Source: Gymnopilus junonius
Taxonomy: Eukaryota; Basidiomycota; Agaricomycetes; Agaricales; Galerinaceae
Length of the DNA stretch: 45,756 nt
Direction of reading: 5' to 3'
Assembly: GCA_015501075.1 (NCBI GenBank)
Contig: JADNYJ010000269.1
Span: forward strand, 1 to 45,756
The position numbers and the translations under genes are program-made. This document shows, one piece after another, positions 21,901-33,231 of the stretch. The notes beneath the pieces were generated by a model, which was not told the origin of the DNA, did not search any database, and was given only the letters and a program-made list of their open reading frames with translations. Position 1 is the stretch's first letter; the number at the start of each line of letters is the position of its first letter.

Positions 21901-23103
21901 TTTCCAGAAGATGGTCCTGTGGTTATTATCAATGGAGATGAAGATCGCTGCGATGCCCTCGCCCTTATGCATGGCTGTGACGAGCCATTGCACATACCGT
22001 TGGAACAATTTTCGTATGAAAAGGCAAGATCCATTGCTGAGAGACTACGGAAATATTTATCATTTCTCCGCTTGCGATCGCGGTACTCTGACGAGGCTGC
22101 ATCTAATCCTCGTGCTGTTCGTCGAGCCAAGCAACCTGACCCCCAAAACACCATTCAGGAACTGTTGCACACACTATGGACTGACCTTGTTGAACCCATT
22201 TTGAAATCGTTGGCCATGACGGTGAGTTCAAGTTTTATTATAACATTCAACTCTTAACAAGTTCATTTTCAGATCAGGGATGACGGTAACGACTTGCCTC
22301 GAATTTGGTGGTGCCCGACAGGCCCCTTTGCTTTCCTTCCAATTCACGCCGCAGGAATATACGGCAAAGGTGTTGCTAAAGGAAACTGCTTGGCTGATTT
22401 TTCCATATCTTCATATATTCCATCCTTGAGTATCCTCGACAAATTGAGATCTCGAAAGAATCCAAACACCACTAATCATGGAGTCTTACTTGTCAGCCAG
22501 CCTGATACGCCAAACTTACAACCAATCTCGTGCACGGTAAAAGAGGTTCAGAGAACCCGGGAAGAACTAAACAAGCGAGGCATTCGTTCGGCCTTGTACA
22601 ATAGTAAAGATGCAACTGCTAGAGTCGTTTTGGAGTCGTTGGAATCCTTTTCATGCGTACACCTTGCATGCCATGCTTCTCAGGGTACCAACAATCCGAT
22701 GGAAAGTTCAGTCTATCTTTACGATAAGCCACTCACTCTCGCGGAGATCATGAAAAAGGACCTACCCAATGCCGACCTCGCGTTCATGTCCGCGTGTCAG
22801 ACGAGCGTTGGAGACGAGAAGCTCCCAGAGGAAGCTGTTCACCTCGCCGCTGGAATGTTGGCAGCTGGGTACCGAAGCGTTGTGGCCACTATGTGGTCCA
22901 TCTCTGATGAGCATGCCCCATATGTAGCGGAGAAATTCTACGAGAGTCTCTTGAGCAAAAGTTCTGATGAAGGAGGAGTGAAGTTGGACGGTGGAGGTGC
23001 GGCACAAGCTCTTCATGTCGCAACACGACGTTTGCGAGAGAAACTTGGGGATTCGGACAAGGATCTCTTATATTGGATACCGTATATTCATGTAGGAATT
23101 TAG
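18951..23103 (+). CDS. TPR-CHAT protein (caspase-like protease domain)
   Basis: The protein has three parts. An N-terminal region spread over small exons (18951-19766) has a beta-rich, possibly C2-like segment. The middle (about 19960-21334) is a tetratricopeptide-like array with the theme GHADLPSQLNNLG...FERTGEMTDISESIRL. The C-terminal part (22273-23103) is a CHAT domain, the caspase-like fold with a His-Cys dyad: HLACHA puts the His codon at 22672-22674, and FMSACQTS puts the Cys codon at 22795-22797. AVHLAAGMLAAGYRSVVATMWSISD follows, and the chain ends at YIHVGI. A clean 51-nt intron occupies 22222-22272. Single missing bases near 19774 (GGG) and 21421 (TT) break the frame but conservation continues on both sides, so I treat the gene as one. 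The 5' exon joins (18951-19120) are uncertain. Related proteins are expanded in agaricomycetes; substrates are unknown. Confidence 0.85.
20120..21334 (+). repeat. Nine tandem 135-bp coding repeats
   Basis: The unit is 45 codons, starts AVELTPVGHADLP and repeats with an exact 135-bp step; for example GGGCATGCTG or its variant occurs at 20141, 20276 and 20411. Units 4-8 are nearly identical in DNA and alternate between two subtypes (SQLNNLG and HWLNNLG). The last unit diverges after about 21280, and one older, degenerate unit precedes the array. Such identity implies recent expansion or gene conversion. Copy number may vary between strains. Confidence 0.95.
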
Positions 23104-24160
23104 ATGCGGTGGCCTAGGTTGAAGGGAGTCACATTAATAATCATGTCTTTTTCATGGAGAATGTTAAGTAAGCACATACTTTACATACGTACTGGGCTAT
23201 AACTTGAAGAGTCACCACGTCAGATTCGTGGTTTGCATTCAGGGGTCTGCAAGGATCTGTCAGATGTAAGCAACAGCGACCATGAACAAGAGGTCGGCAA
23301 GAATGTACCCAACGTCAAACGTACACATTGGACCTTTCTCTCAAATCAGAAAATCAAGTCAAAAATGACATCCTTTTGGTGAGGGTTCAAGTGAACGCCT
23401 ATGCCCTTCCACTACCAAAACCATTGGTAACTCTACAAACGCCACCAGCATCTCCTTCGTCCTCGCGCAGAACTCAAAATATCTGTCCCTTGCGATTCTG
23501 CGCATAGCCTCGGCCCACTTTTCATTCGGCTCCAATATCCGATCGACGACGTGGTTAAGCAGGATTTAGCACTTCGGTGTTGACGGTGTTATTGGCTTGG
23601 GCGTGCTCACAGAGGTCGTCCAAGGCTCCAATGCCACAGAGGGTACACAGGCTGGCATGACGTCTTCGCAGGCTTTCTGAGGCTATGGCCGATGGGCTAC
23701 ATAGACACGCTTCAATTGAGGAAAGGTCGATATTTTTCCTTGAATAGACATACAAGTTTTACACCCTCATATGTGGCTCTCACCCTGCACACCTCGTCAC
23801 GTAAAGAGAGGTAATCAGACTTCCAGGCAGAGTGAGGTTGCTCTTGTTGGTTCCTGGATTTCTAGTACTTCTCGTAGGAGTCCCGCCAAAATCAAGTGGA
23901 CCTGCACTACGCAATCCGAATTCTTATCCTTGTCCTATCCCAGCAGCACCATGTTAAGAGCCTCCTGTGTCGTCTGGTTAGCAAGACTACAAGCACCGTG
24001 TGCAGCGATGAGCCCAGACGCGGCGACGAGGGAAAGACGACAGTAAGTGTGTCAGGACGTGTTCGGCGATGTCTCCGAAAGTTATAGTATATTATAGGCT
24101 ACAGAGGTTAAGCATTAGTCGTTTTATTACTGCTACGCGACCCACAGCACAGAAGAACAC
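23104..24160 (-). other. Weakly coding minus-strand remnants
   Basis: Read on the minus strand, 24064-23390 gives alternating frames with a protein-like character: a segment LANQTTQEALNMVLLG, then VVQVHLILAGLLREVLEI, and further down RDRYFEFCARTKEML. This looks like a helical-repeat (HEAT/ARM-type) protein broken by several stops and shifts. I cannot name the family, and I see no start or complete exon chain. The first 290 bp after the CHAT stop hold its 3' end only. Confidence 0.25.
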
Positions 24161-24187
24161 ACTTTGATGGCCTACAATCCAGATTAT

Positions 24188-25398
24188 CTAGGGCAGAATA
24201 GCCTCCTGGTCGCTTCCTCCCGCCCCACGCTGGTTCCCCACAAGGCACAGGCATTCTAGAAGAGCTGATTCGTGCTCTATCTCTCTGAGCTTGGTGTCAA
24301 TCGTGGTTGGCCGTCCTTGATACCATTAATCAGATATCAGTCTTATAATTCACGAATAACCACAACAATAACGCGCATACCTTCACCGACTCTCATGTGC
24401 AAATCCCCCTTTGGCATATGAAGCCTACTCTCACTTTGAATCACAGTCGGCGGATACGCCTCTTCTCATATTTGATTCGACGGTGTGATGAGTGATGACT
24501 CGTCTTCACTTGAGGAGCACTGGTCGGTCGCTTTACAGCATATCAGGGTAGGTGAGGGGCGCGTCGAGTACTATGACGACTGACAAAACCGTGCACACGT
24601 CGCAGAAAACAGCCTGTGGTTTTAACATCCCAGAACGTCGAAGGCCAGAAAGATTCAAGGTATTGACTGCAAGAAAATCCACGAGCCATGAGGACCAAAA
24701 TCGCAAGAAAAGAAAGGAAATACAGGCTTACCCCTCGCTACAATGCTCTTGAGATACTCGCGCCCCTTTGCCAACTCCACTAGATCGCTCTGACCTAGTA
24801 TCGGAACTGATTTCACCCTGGGCACCAAAGACACTTCGTGTGAGATTTCCCGCTTTTACATAGGCACTAAAAGCAACCCACAGGTGGAAAGGTACGTCGA
24901 GGGACACTTTGAGAGGGGGTAAGGAAGTTCCGGAGGGCCTTCGAAATCGATATTCGAGCTCAACGAGGAGTGGAAAGGGATTTGAAAGTCAAGGGAGGTG
25001 TCACAGTCTTGTCGTAATGTTATAGGAAGAGAGATTAATATATAGTGGGCATTTTGAGAGAAAGATGCTGCCTTACCTTTTCAGAGACCGAGACCTGACA
25101 AACGTGTATTATATGCGCCGCGAACAGAGTAGCGTGATAATTCTTTCTCTTCTTCCAAGCTAGGCAAGGGCACTAAAAGCGCTTCGCAGGTGAAGACACA
25201 TCGAGGAACACTTTGCGTGGAGGGTGAAGAGAGTGTCGGGGCATCATTGGGATTGGTGTTCTAGCTTAACGAGGAATTTGAAAACGAAAGGAGGTGATGT
25301 CCTAGAAAAAGAAAGAGATTTATATAGACAGGGTATTTAGAGAGAAAGAGACCTACGTTTTCAGAGACCAAGGCCTGATAACCGTGGATTATGTGCAT
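24188..25398 (-). CDS. Unknown minus-strand gene, incomplete model
   Basis: Several exon-like blocks lie in order on the minus strand. The first is a start at 25398 giving MHIIHGYQALVSEN before a GT donor. The second, near 24790, contains VPRVKSVPILGQSDLVELA and ends YLKSIVAR at a GT. The third, near 24420, contains RLHMPKGDLHMRVGEG before a GTATGC donor. The fourth, near 24300, is IDTKLREIEHESALLECLC and ends in a TAG at 24188-24190. I do not recognise the family. The middle is unclear because the 5' end is tandemly duplicated (24863-25139 and 25168-25419), and at least one in-frame stop near 24473 interrupts block three. It may be a real gene with sequence errors, or a decaying one. Confidence 0.35.
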
Positions 25399-25419
25399 CC
25401 CGAACAGAGTAGCCTGGTA
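24863..25419. repeat. Tandem duplication of about 270 bp
   Basis: Two diverged copies lie head to tail: 24863-25139 and 25168-25419. Both begin GGCACTAAAAGC, both contain a CAGGTG and an AACACTTTG/GACACTTTG block, an AACGAGGA block and a CAGAGACC.AG.CCTGA block, and both end CGAACAGAGTAGC. Each copy spans what looks like the first exon, first intron and part of the second exon of the minus-strand gene described above. Confidence 0.75.
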
Positions 25420-26877
25420 TTCCTGCCTTCCATGTTGAACGCACTTGATCTTGCCATTATCCAGAGAATAGTCATCAGCAAAATGCCCCCGGTCTCATGG
25501 CACAAATATATCTGGCTGTGATCAGATCACGATCCTCATGATCGCTCATAATTTATGTGGTCCCTCGTAACCTTCTACCTGCATCTCTTGGTTCTCACAG
25601 ATGAGTTATGTCTCGTCCATCATATAGGAAGCCGATTCTTCATCCCATGAGATAGACTTGTCTTTCGTGGTCTTTCACAGCCTGGCATTTTTGTTCATGC
25701 TGTCGTAGATGTTTGGCCTCACGAAATTTTCGGTCACAGACACAGGTGCATTTAGGGGTAGACTCAGAGAGCAGTAGCAATACTAGCATTGACTCTAGTC
25801 AAAAACAATGAGAAATGTACTGCATTGTATTTAGAAAGGGCTCGATGTCAGATATCTAGACAGGTACTCACCTGGACGACAGTACAAAGGGGAAGGAAAG
25901 GGGAAAATCACTCGCCCCAATCTCTACCCATAGTCTATCCATGGTCCGCCCATATTACAGTGATGATCGGTTGATAATCCGCTCAAGATATACGAAAGCG
26001 GCCCCTGTAGTTGTGATGAAGACGGAAGCAAAATGGTTGCCCGCACTTATCAGAGCGGTGTCGCATGCCGCTACAAGCCGACAATGACTTTTTCCCATAT
26101 CATGAACTCCGCAGTCGCTCACAGATGCTCATGATTTTCCGGCCTTTTGCTGATGTACCCTATGAAGGCCTGAGGCAGTGAGGCAGTTCTTTGCACGCGC
26201 ATTGAGCATGTTATCAGCTTATCGCTCGTTTATACCGTCATCTACTTACTCTATGCCTGTTCGAGCTCCATAAAAGGATGACAGTCGAAATTGAAATGTC
26301 CTCCACTCTGGAGACCATCGCCTTTCTCTGGGTGTGAGAATTTGGCGTGGGTCGAATCCTTAGCAAAATCGTCGTATATATCAAGTCTTTGACCTCTAGA
26401 AACACCGACTATCGCAACTCAATGGCAGACGGCGACGTCAGAATTCCCCATTACTCCAATCCACCACTGCTTAGTACCGACTGACAAGCTTCCGCTTCTT
26501 GTTGGAATGCTCTGTGATATTCTCGCATTCTGAACCCAAATGGTCAGCAGATGCGCAGAGATGGTGCAGGCACCAGGGAGAACAGGTAATCTGGAAAATA
26601 GAAATGAAACAATATCAAGAATTCTGAATAGGATATAAAGAGTTACATGTACAAGGCAGAATTAACGCTTCCCCTTTTTGGACTGTCAGTTTGACGGATC
26701 ACAGCTTGACTTCCTGTGGTCCTCCGTACCTTACTCAACCAGCCCTACTGTACATGCCCAACAGCCCTACCAACCCTATCTACTATGTACAACACTACAA
26801 TCAAAAAAAAAGACTTCATCCAGTATCAGCATTCGCATATTCAAGTATCAGTCACATCGTCAACTTGTTTCCCAACC
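25420..26877. other. Intergenic region
   Basis: No gene is supported on either strand; open frames are short and without motifs. The stretch 26147-26270 is about 80% alike to 30241-30370 and is listed separately. The remainder shows nothing I can name. Confidence 0.5.
26147..26270. repeat. Dispersed repeat copy 1
   Basis: Shares AAGGCCTGA.G.AGTG.GGCA.TTCTTTGC, TTGAGCATGTTATC and TTTATACCGTC, in order, with 30241-30370. The second copy lies upstream of the NTPase gene. No inverted termini are visible. Confidence 0.65.
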
Positions 26878-29800
26878 TCAAGCCTGGCTTACAACAGGAA
26901 TAGGGTTATGGAGGACATCATCATGTTCAACCCAGTGATAAGAATCCTCACACCAGTCCAAATGGTTCATTCGCCGCACTGCTTTGACTGATTTGGCATC
27001 TTTACGCGGATGCTCTCCAAGGAAGTTCCGTATGCTTAGAAGATGTGCATACATATTCCTGGCGTGATCATTGGTAATGCCTTTATAAACTGTTGGGGAG
27101 CAACCATATGCGAAGACGCTGTATCTGGTATGCCCTTCGCTGGGGTGGTGTTTTTGGCCACCTTTACGGGCGACCACTCTGGAAGGTGTCCCAGTAATAT
27201 CAGAACTTGCTTTAGGCGGGGGAGTTTGAGGGCGGCCTGTTTGTTCCTTTGGCCGAAATGTAGTGGGAGTCTTGGCTGTCTCAGGAAGTGGAGGTTGTAC
27301 TCCTAGCTCCATAGCCAAGCAAAGGTATGGCCGGTAAGGAGCGATGTTTGACCCATGATCACAATTCTTTAAAATTTTCGGAAAGAAATTCAATCTGGCT
27401 TGATCAATCAAGAGTTCAGTCGTAGAACCGGCTGTTACACGTCGCTTGAACTGAACAAACACGGCAGTTATGACATGCTCACACACTTTAGCATTGCCCT
27501 GCAAGAGGACAGGTATAATACAGTCAACAGAGTCTTGACCGTTGCGACACATGATCGCCATATGACGGATAAAAGCTACCCAAGTAGCAGCGGAAGTTAC
27601 GCCGGTGTTGTCTGCCATTTTTCCAAAGTGCGTGAAACAAATGATAGCGTCCTTGAATGCGTCTTTAAACTTGCCTCCTTTGTTAAGATCTGGGGTGCAG
27701 TCAAGAACATCCTGCGCATAGCCGTCGGTGAACAACATCTTGATAAAGGTTATCAAGTGACAGCCAGAGCTGAAATTCGGAGGTTTTACTTTTGTGGTAT
27801 CAGCAGTTGGTGGCTTCTTCTGCTCCTCCTCAACAGCCCGGTGGTAAGCATCAAGTAGAATTTGACGTCCAGTAAGCTCCCCAAGTTCTCCACGGTCAAG
27901 CAACCCAGTATCGAGGATATCAGTAAGCTTTTCGACTGCTACGAAAGGGTTCTTTCCTCTCCACGTCCAGAGCTGCTCAGCAGCGGCTTCAGCGAGAAGG
28001 GGTTCGGAAGGGTATCCAGACCGCAAGTACTCGCGGTGAGAAGGGATAGAATATGCCACTCGCATGTGACTCTCAACTAGACCAGCCTCTTGCATTTGCA
28101 CTTTTTCACGACGCGGTTCAAAGTCTAGCGAGTACTGGACGTCCAGAACGGCCATCAGTGCAGCTCTTGGCATATCGGCGATGTTACCATTGATGTAGTT
28201 ATAACAGATAAGCTTCGCGCGCGCCAATTCCAAAGCCTTTCTGTGAACTTATCAACTTTCACCCCGGCTCCTCGTAAGAACGTCCAAAATCTATCGCAAC
28301 ACATTGTCAAAATGTTGAAAAAAGAAAATAGAACAGCCAAGCAATACTCACAGCGGCCTCCCAAATTTCGCCATGAATTTAATTTCGCTGATGTCTTTGA
28401 CCGTCAACTCGCCTGGCTTGACCTTGAAATCGGGATAACAGTCAAAGGGTGTTTCAGTAATCGGTGCATGTGTTACGGCAGCTCCCTGGCGAATTCGAGC
28501 GGATTTAGCAAATGCCGGTGGGCAGCGAACTGGGCTAAGCTAGAATTTGTCGATAGAAATATAGCGAACATCGGAAGGCCCAAAAATTCGTTGAGACATG
28601 AGCATAGATAATCGTAGAGTGTTTTTCCGTCACCGGTTCGGGGCGTCTCCTTCGTGAGAGAGTGTGCTTCGTCAAAGTAAACTATAACTTTGATACCCTG
28701 ACTCTTCGGGTCAATGCTCTCCAGATTCATAATGAGTTTTTCGAGCGGTTTTTGCAGATTTCGCCGCGGCAAACTCCAATCAAGTGTCATCGGGGTTCGG
28801 GGTGTCATCGGGGTTCGAGGAGTTTTGAGATGGCTGTCGACGTTCCGCGAGTAGTTTATCATTCTGCTTTTGAATGTCGGGTAGTATCTGCCGGAAGAAT
28901 GATGACTATGATATTCTTTGCCCTCTTCATATACACGCACCTCCGTAGTCTTCGTTGCATCGGCAATCGCCGCTTTATATAAATCTGTCCGCATGTTTTT
29001 CAGGTGATTTGCCCACCACTCGGCTAATTCCTCAGCAGATTTGCTTCTAATCGATGGTCTTTTAGCATCCAGCTCGCCGTTGACTTTCGTAAACAAACTA
29101 GCGAAAAACTTGAGGTACTTGGCTTTCAGGACGTGGGATTCATTTGATACAGCAGTTCGCACGAAGTAGGTGCGGACATCCTCGTCGGGAGATGGGAAGG
29201 CCAAGCCTGATTCATACTTCAGAAGTGTATTTCAAAGAATTATTAAAGAAAAGCAAGAACCTTTATCCTCAATCGACTCTCGTAAATTAAACGGGATTGT
29301 GAAGACAATTTTTGCTTGCTCATGGACCATACGAGATTTTCCGGTACCGGAGCTCTGAACAATGGCGATTTGATTGGAATAAGGCTGGCCCCCGCCTTGG
29401 ATTGCATTGATATTGTCGAGTAACAGTTTATGATTCTCTCCCACGTAATTATCATGCCAAGCGGATTCGAGGACTTCAGAAAATAGGTTAGATAAGCAAA
29501 CAAAAAGTGGAAAATAGATACCTTCATCTACGGAATTGAGTCCATAGAATAAGCCGTCATGAATAACTACAACAAGTGTATTAAATACGCACTGGTTGGT
29601 TTTCGGTCCTCGGATGGTCTTTGACTCCTCTTTGCTAGCAGTAAACTTCGATCACCAATCCCAATGAAAAGAGTGCGAAGAGCCACTTACGAACTTCTGG
29701 CTCGTCAGGCTTCTTAAGGATTGCTTCGACGATGATCAACAACACAAAAAAAGGTTGTATAACACAGAAAGCGCACCTAACTGTCGCACTTGTTTGAATG

Positions 29801-30098
29801 AGGATTCTTTCCATGCCTTGCGTAACAGATTTTCGATGGACGGTTCTTCTGCCAATAGCTTTGCAGCATCATCTTGGCCAAGAGTCTTGAGTCTCTTGTC
29901 TCCGGCGGTGATATTAAAAAGGAGTGAATCCAGCGGGGGTGTTCGCTTCAAATCCTTGTAAAGTCCAAAAGTCCGCACGATCTGTTCATCGAGGGACTTG
30001 TGCTTCTCATCGGTGAGTGTATTGTCTGTCACTGGGGTCAGTGAATCCTGCAAAGTCAAATAAGAGAAGCCTTGAGATATAGAATCAGCTGAGATCAT
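26878..30098 (-). CDS. P-loop NTPase of the basidiomycete CRN-like type
   Basis: The start at 30098 opens an N-terminal domain (MISADSISQGFSYLTLQDS). After short introns comes WHDNYVGENHKLLLDN, then Walker A IVQSSGTGKSRMVHE near 29340 and IVFTIPFNLRES. Walker B with the catalytic acid, VIVYFDEAHSLT, lies near 28675, followed by FAIFLSTNSS and ITETPFDCYPDF. The C-terminal 450 residues (28233-26878) begin LARAKLICYNYINGN and end in a Pro- and Lys-rich linker and a small C-terminal domain. Similar NTPases are abundant in basidiomycetes; published work links them to the ATPase modules of Crinkler-type effectors. That link is inference from motif order. A short TPRTPM repeat lies near 28800. Single missing bases near 28516 (GG) and 28239 (TTT) break the frame. 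No effector nuclease domain is recognisable. Confidence 0.7.
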
Positions 30099-30133
30099 GG
30101 TGGCACTGAATGAAGGTTCACCGTCATCACATG

Positions 30134-30370
30134 CAATGAGACGCGTTCAATTTCGGACTCCGATATCATCACATAAATTCAACATCTAAAATTAGCCACG
30201 CATTGACAATTTGACATTCTATTCTGTCCTTCACAAATATCTAGATCTCATGCCTTTATAAAGGCCTGAAGTAGTGGGGCACTTCTTTGCGCGCATTTTG
30301 AGCATGTTATCGTCTTATTGCCTCATTTATACCGTCCTCTCTTAATCTATCAGTGTTGTCACCTCGACCT
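30134..30370. promoter_or_regulatory. Mosaic upstream region of the NTPase gene
   Basis: 30134-30238 matches the SMC1 upstream region (17431-17550) in the same orientation, with one gap. 30241-30370 directly follows and matches 26147-26270. The two source segments are unlinked elsewhere in the window, so this upstream region joins both. It contains TTTATAAAGG near 30255, a possible TATA element relative to neither start with certainty. Confidence 0.6.
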
Positions 30371-30950
30371 CACGCTATTAATAGCTAATCAGCTTGCCCT
30401 ACCGACCATCTCGGCTAAGCTAACTAGCTCAAAAGCTACTAATGCCGCACACTGCCAGTAATTGTAGAATATCTCCCCTCCGTAAATACTAAGTTCTGCA
30501 TCATCACGAGTCCCATCCCGTATGTATGTACCGTGTGCTGTCTCTGCCCACCCCTCGCCATCAACATCAGTCTTCCAAATATGGAAGTCACTTGCCACCT
30601 GCCTCCGACTGCCTGTGCTCGTTGTCTCCGATGATGAGTACACTATTTCCACCATTTACGCACCATTTCCCTCCATTTTTTCTGTGTATTGCAATATTTG
30701 GTACTCATATATGTGTAATATTGCTTTATATATGTAAAAATTGTCCTGAGAGCATTGTAATTGGCCATTCTCAGTATGTACCAGGACAACCACTACCCTT
30801 AGCACTGCTATTAGCATCCAGGGAGAGCAGACAAGTACCCTTGATGGAACTAGCATACTGTATGAGTGCAGGGAAGACATATATACAATTTATGGACTGG
30901 TCTATGGGGTCTATATGGTCAGTGTAATAGGCTGAACTTCTCTGGTGAAT
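30371..30950. other. AT-rich intergenic stretch
   Basis: No coding exon or RNA gene is supported. Short open frames on both strands lack motifs. The stretch leads into the left arm of the large inverted repeat. Confidence 0.5.
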
Positions 30951-32218
30951 TATATGCAGCATGGGATCGAGTATAAATGGTGTTTAGGGCATACAAATGC
31001 ATTGGATAACTCTACTTACTGTAAAGAGCAGTTGGAACAATGAGGAGAGGCATGTGGAAGGTGCTATTGTCCTAACTCCTCCCTATGCATATGCATTGCT
31101 CTGGGTGCTCTGAGACTCCCCTACTCAAAATAATGCATTATATGGGCTCTGGTTAATACTAATAGTAAATCTACATAATTGGTTCAAAGCCAGGGTGTGT
31201 GGAAATGATGTTATGAAGAGGAGGAAGAGGAGGTTGTGTCCTCAGAGGGATACAGATATTTCAGGGCAAAATAAGCATTATTTTATGTGTCCAATAGTGC
31301 AGTTACATATTATTGAGTGTCTAGTGGCTGACTCAGTAGTACAGGATAGCCCGGATATGGGTAGTTGAAATGATACGAAGGGAATGGATAGGTGAGTCCA
31401 GAAAATACAAACCTCCTTCACTGTGACACGTCTGGTGTGAACAAAAATATAGCAAGCTTGCAAAAAGAGTGGGGCATACTGCTATTCAATGCTGCAAAAG
31501 GTTTCAGGTTAATAGCCCTAATGACTGAGGAGAACTTGAGGGATGAGTACTTTAGAATCGTTTGAAATGTATACGGTAACCCTAGTCACAGTAACGAGCT
31601 TTCATCTTCCTCCTTTTCGACTTGTTTGCTCAATTGCATTGTCTGTTCTCACTCCTTTCTTAAATTTCTTTTAGAAGAGTTCATATATTATACAGAACTA
31701 CCTTTCTGCTGATTTAGAACATTTGTTTCAAGCACAAGCATGTCACAGTGAGGAAAGTTCATATTTTATAGACTCACCTATCCATTCCCTTCGTATCATT
31801 TCAACTACCCATATCCGGGCTATCCTGTACTACTGAGTCAGCCACTAGACACTCAATAATATGTAACTGCACTATTGGACACATAAAATAATGCTTATTT
31901 TGCCCTGAAATATCTGTATCCCTCTGAGGACACAACCTCCTCTTCCTCCTCTTCATAACATCATTTCCACACACCCTGGCTTTGAACCAATTATGTAGAT
32001 TTACTATTAGTATTAACCAGAGCCCATATAATGCATTATTTTGAGTAGGGGAGTCTCAGAGCACCCAGAGCAATGCATATGCATAGGGAGGAGTTAGGAC
32101 AATAGCACCTTCCACATGCCTCTCCTCATTGTTCCAACTGCTCTTTACAGTAAGTAGAGTTATCCAATGCATTTGTATGCCCTAAACACCATTTATACTC
32201 AATCCCATGCTGCATATA
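30951..32218. repeat. Large inverted repeat, two 448-bp arms
   Basis: Left arm 30951-31398 and right arm 31771-32218 are reverse complements over 448 bp; I find one mismatch (30968 C against 32201 A, a CpG-to-TpG change). The spacer is 372 bp. For about 50 bp inside each arm the symmetry continues at clearly lower identity (around CACTGTGACA), and then stops. There is no transposase frame and no clear target duplication outside. A transcript across this region would fold into a very long hairpin. Confidence 0.95.
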
Positions 32219-32756
32219 CTGTAGTACACAGGATGCAGGGTAAAATAAATTTCAGTGAATTATGTAGTAATTATGTAAGATTTATGTCTACTTTTTGCCA
32301 CCTAAAATTTTATGAGTTATGTAAGAAATACGAAACTCTGAAATATGGCATAGTTATTTAAGATACATATAATCAAATGTATCAGATATTTTCTACATCT
32401 TATCCCATAGATTATGTAAAAGTTATTCAAGATGATGTGTAAGAAATATTTTGACAAAAATATCAGGTGTCATGGAATTTTACAATTATTATGTAAGAAT
32501 AGATGCTACACCATATTTGTATAAACTTTCCGTAATTGGGCTCTAGATAGCCATAAAATATCTTATCAGTTTGCAAAATATTTCTTGGCTTTTTATTTAA
32601 AAGTTATGTAATGAATTTCAGGGATTATTAATTTCTCCATAAAATATCATTGAATAGACAGCAATTATTCAAACTTTGAACTTCAAATTCACTGGACTAT
32701 CCAGAATATATATGCTGATCTTGTAATGGTTTCACAGTTTAATTTAAAAGTCTGAC
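32219..32756. other. AT-rich stretch
   Basis: Very AT-rich, with repeated TTATGTAAG and TATGTAAGAA words that suggest decayed simple repeats. No gene is supported. Confidence 0.55.
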
Positions 32757-33075
32757 CAATTCTTTCCATTAATATTCACTAATTTTATTGAGTTTCATGA
32801 TATTCACTGATTTGACTGATTTGGACAATTTTCCATTTAGCGATTTTAGCACCTTCATGATATTGATTTCTGATTTACTGATTTACTGATTCTTTCCAAA
32901 AACTGATTTCCCATTGCCCTATACACCGATTTGACCAATATATATTTACCAATTTTATGAGTTTCCCATTTTGCAATATTTGCTGATTTGACTGATTTGG
33001 CCGATTTTCCATTTAGCGATTTTAGCAAATTTGCGATTTACTGATTCTTCCCCAAAACTGATTTCCTATTGCCTA
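32757..33075. repeat. Two diverged tandem units, about 176 bp
   Basis: The block GATTTGACTGATTTGG...TTTTCCATTTAGCGATTTTAGC occurs twice with an offset of 176 bp (TTTTCC at 32829 and 33005). Each is followed by a run of GATTTACTGATT words and then ACTGATTTCC.ATTGCC. There is no coding potential. Confidence 0.7.
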
Positions 33076-33231
33076 CGAGTTCAATCATCCAAATTCCCAT
33101 GGCACCCTCCTCCTATCCCCACCCATGCCCAAACTACCACTCTCCCACCTGGACCCATCGACCCAAGGGCATGCATCGACTGCATAGCATAGTTAGCATA
33201 GTCTTGCGTAGTCTTGCAAAGATCTGATACA

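Noticed and set aside
26678..28080. Plus-strand open frames opposite the NTPase C-terminal part
   Set aside because: The minus strand has a 451-codon frame with conserved order; the plus frames are shadows.
31170..31200. B-box-like GGTTCAAAGCC inside the inverted repeat as a tRNA gene
   Set aside because: No good A box at the right spacing and no clover-leaf arms.
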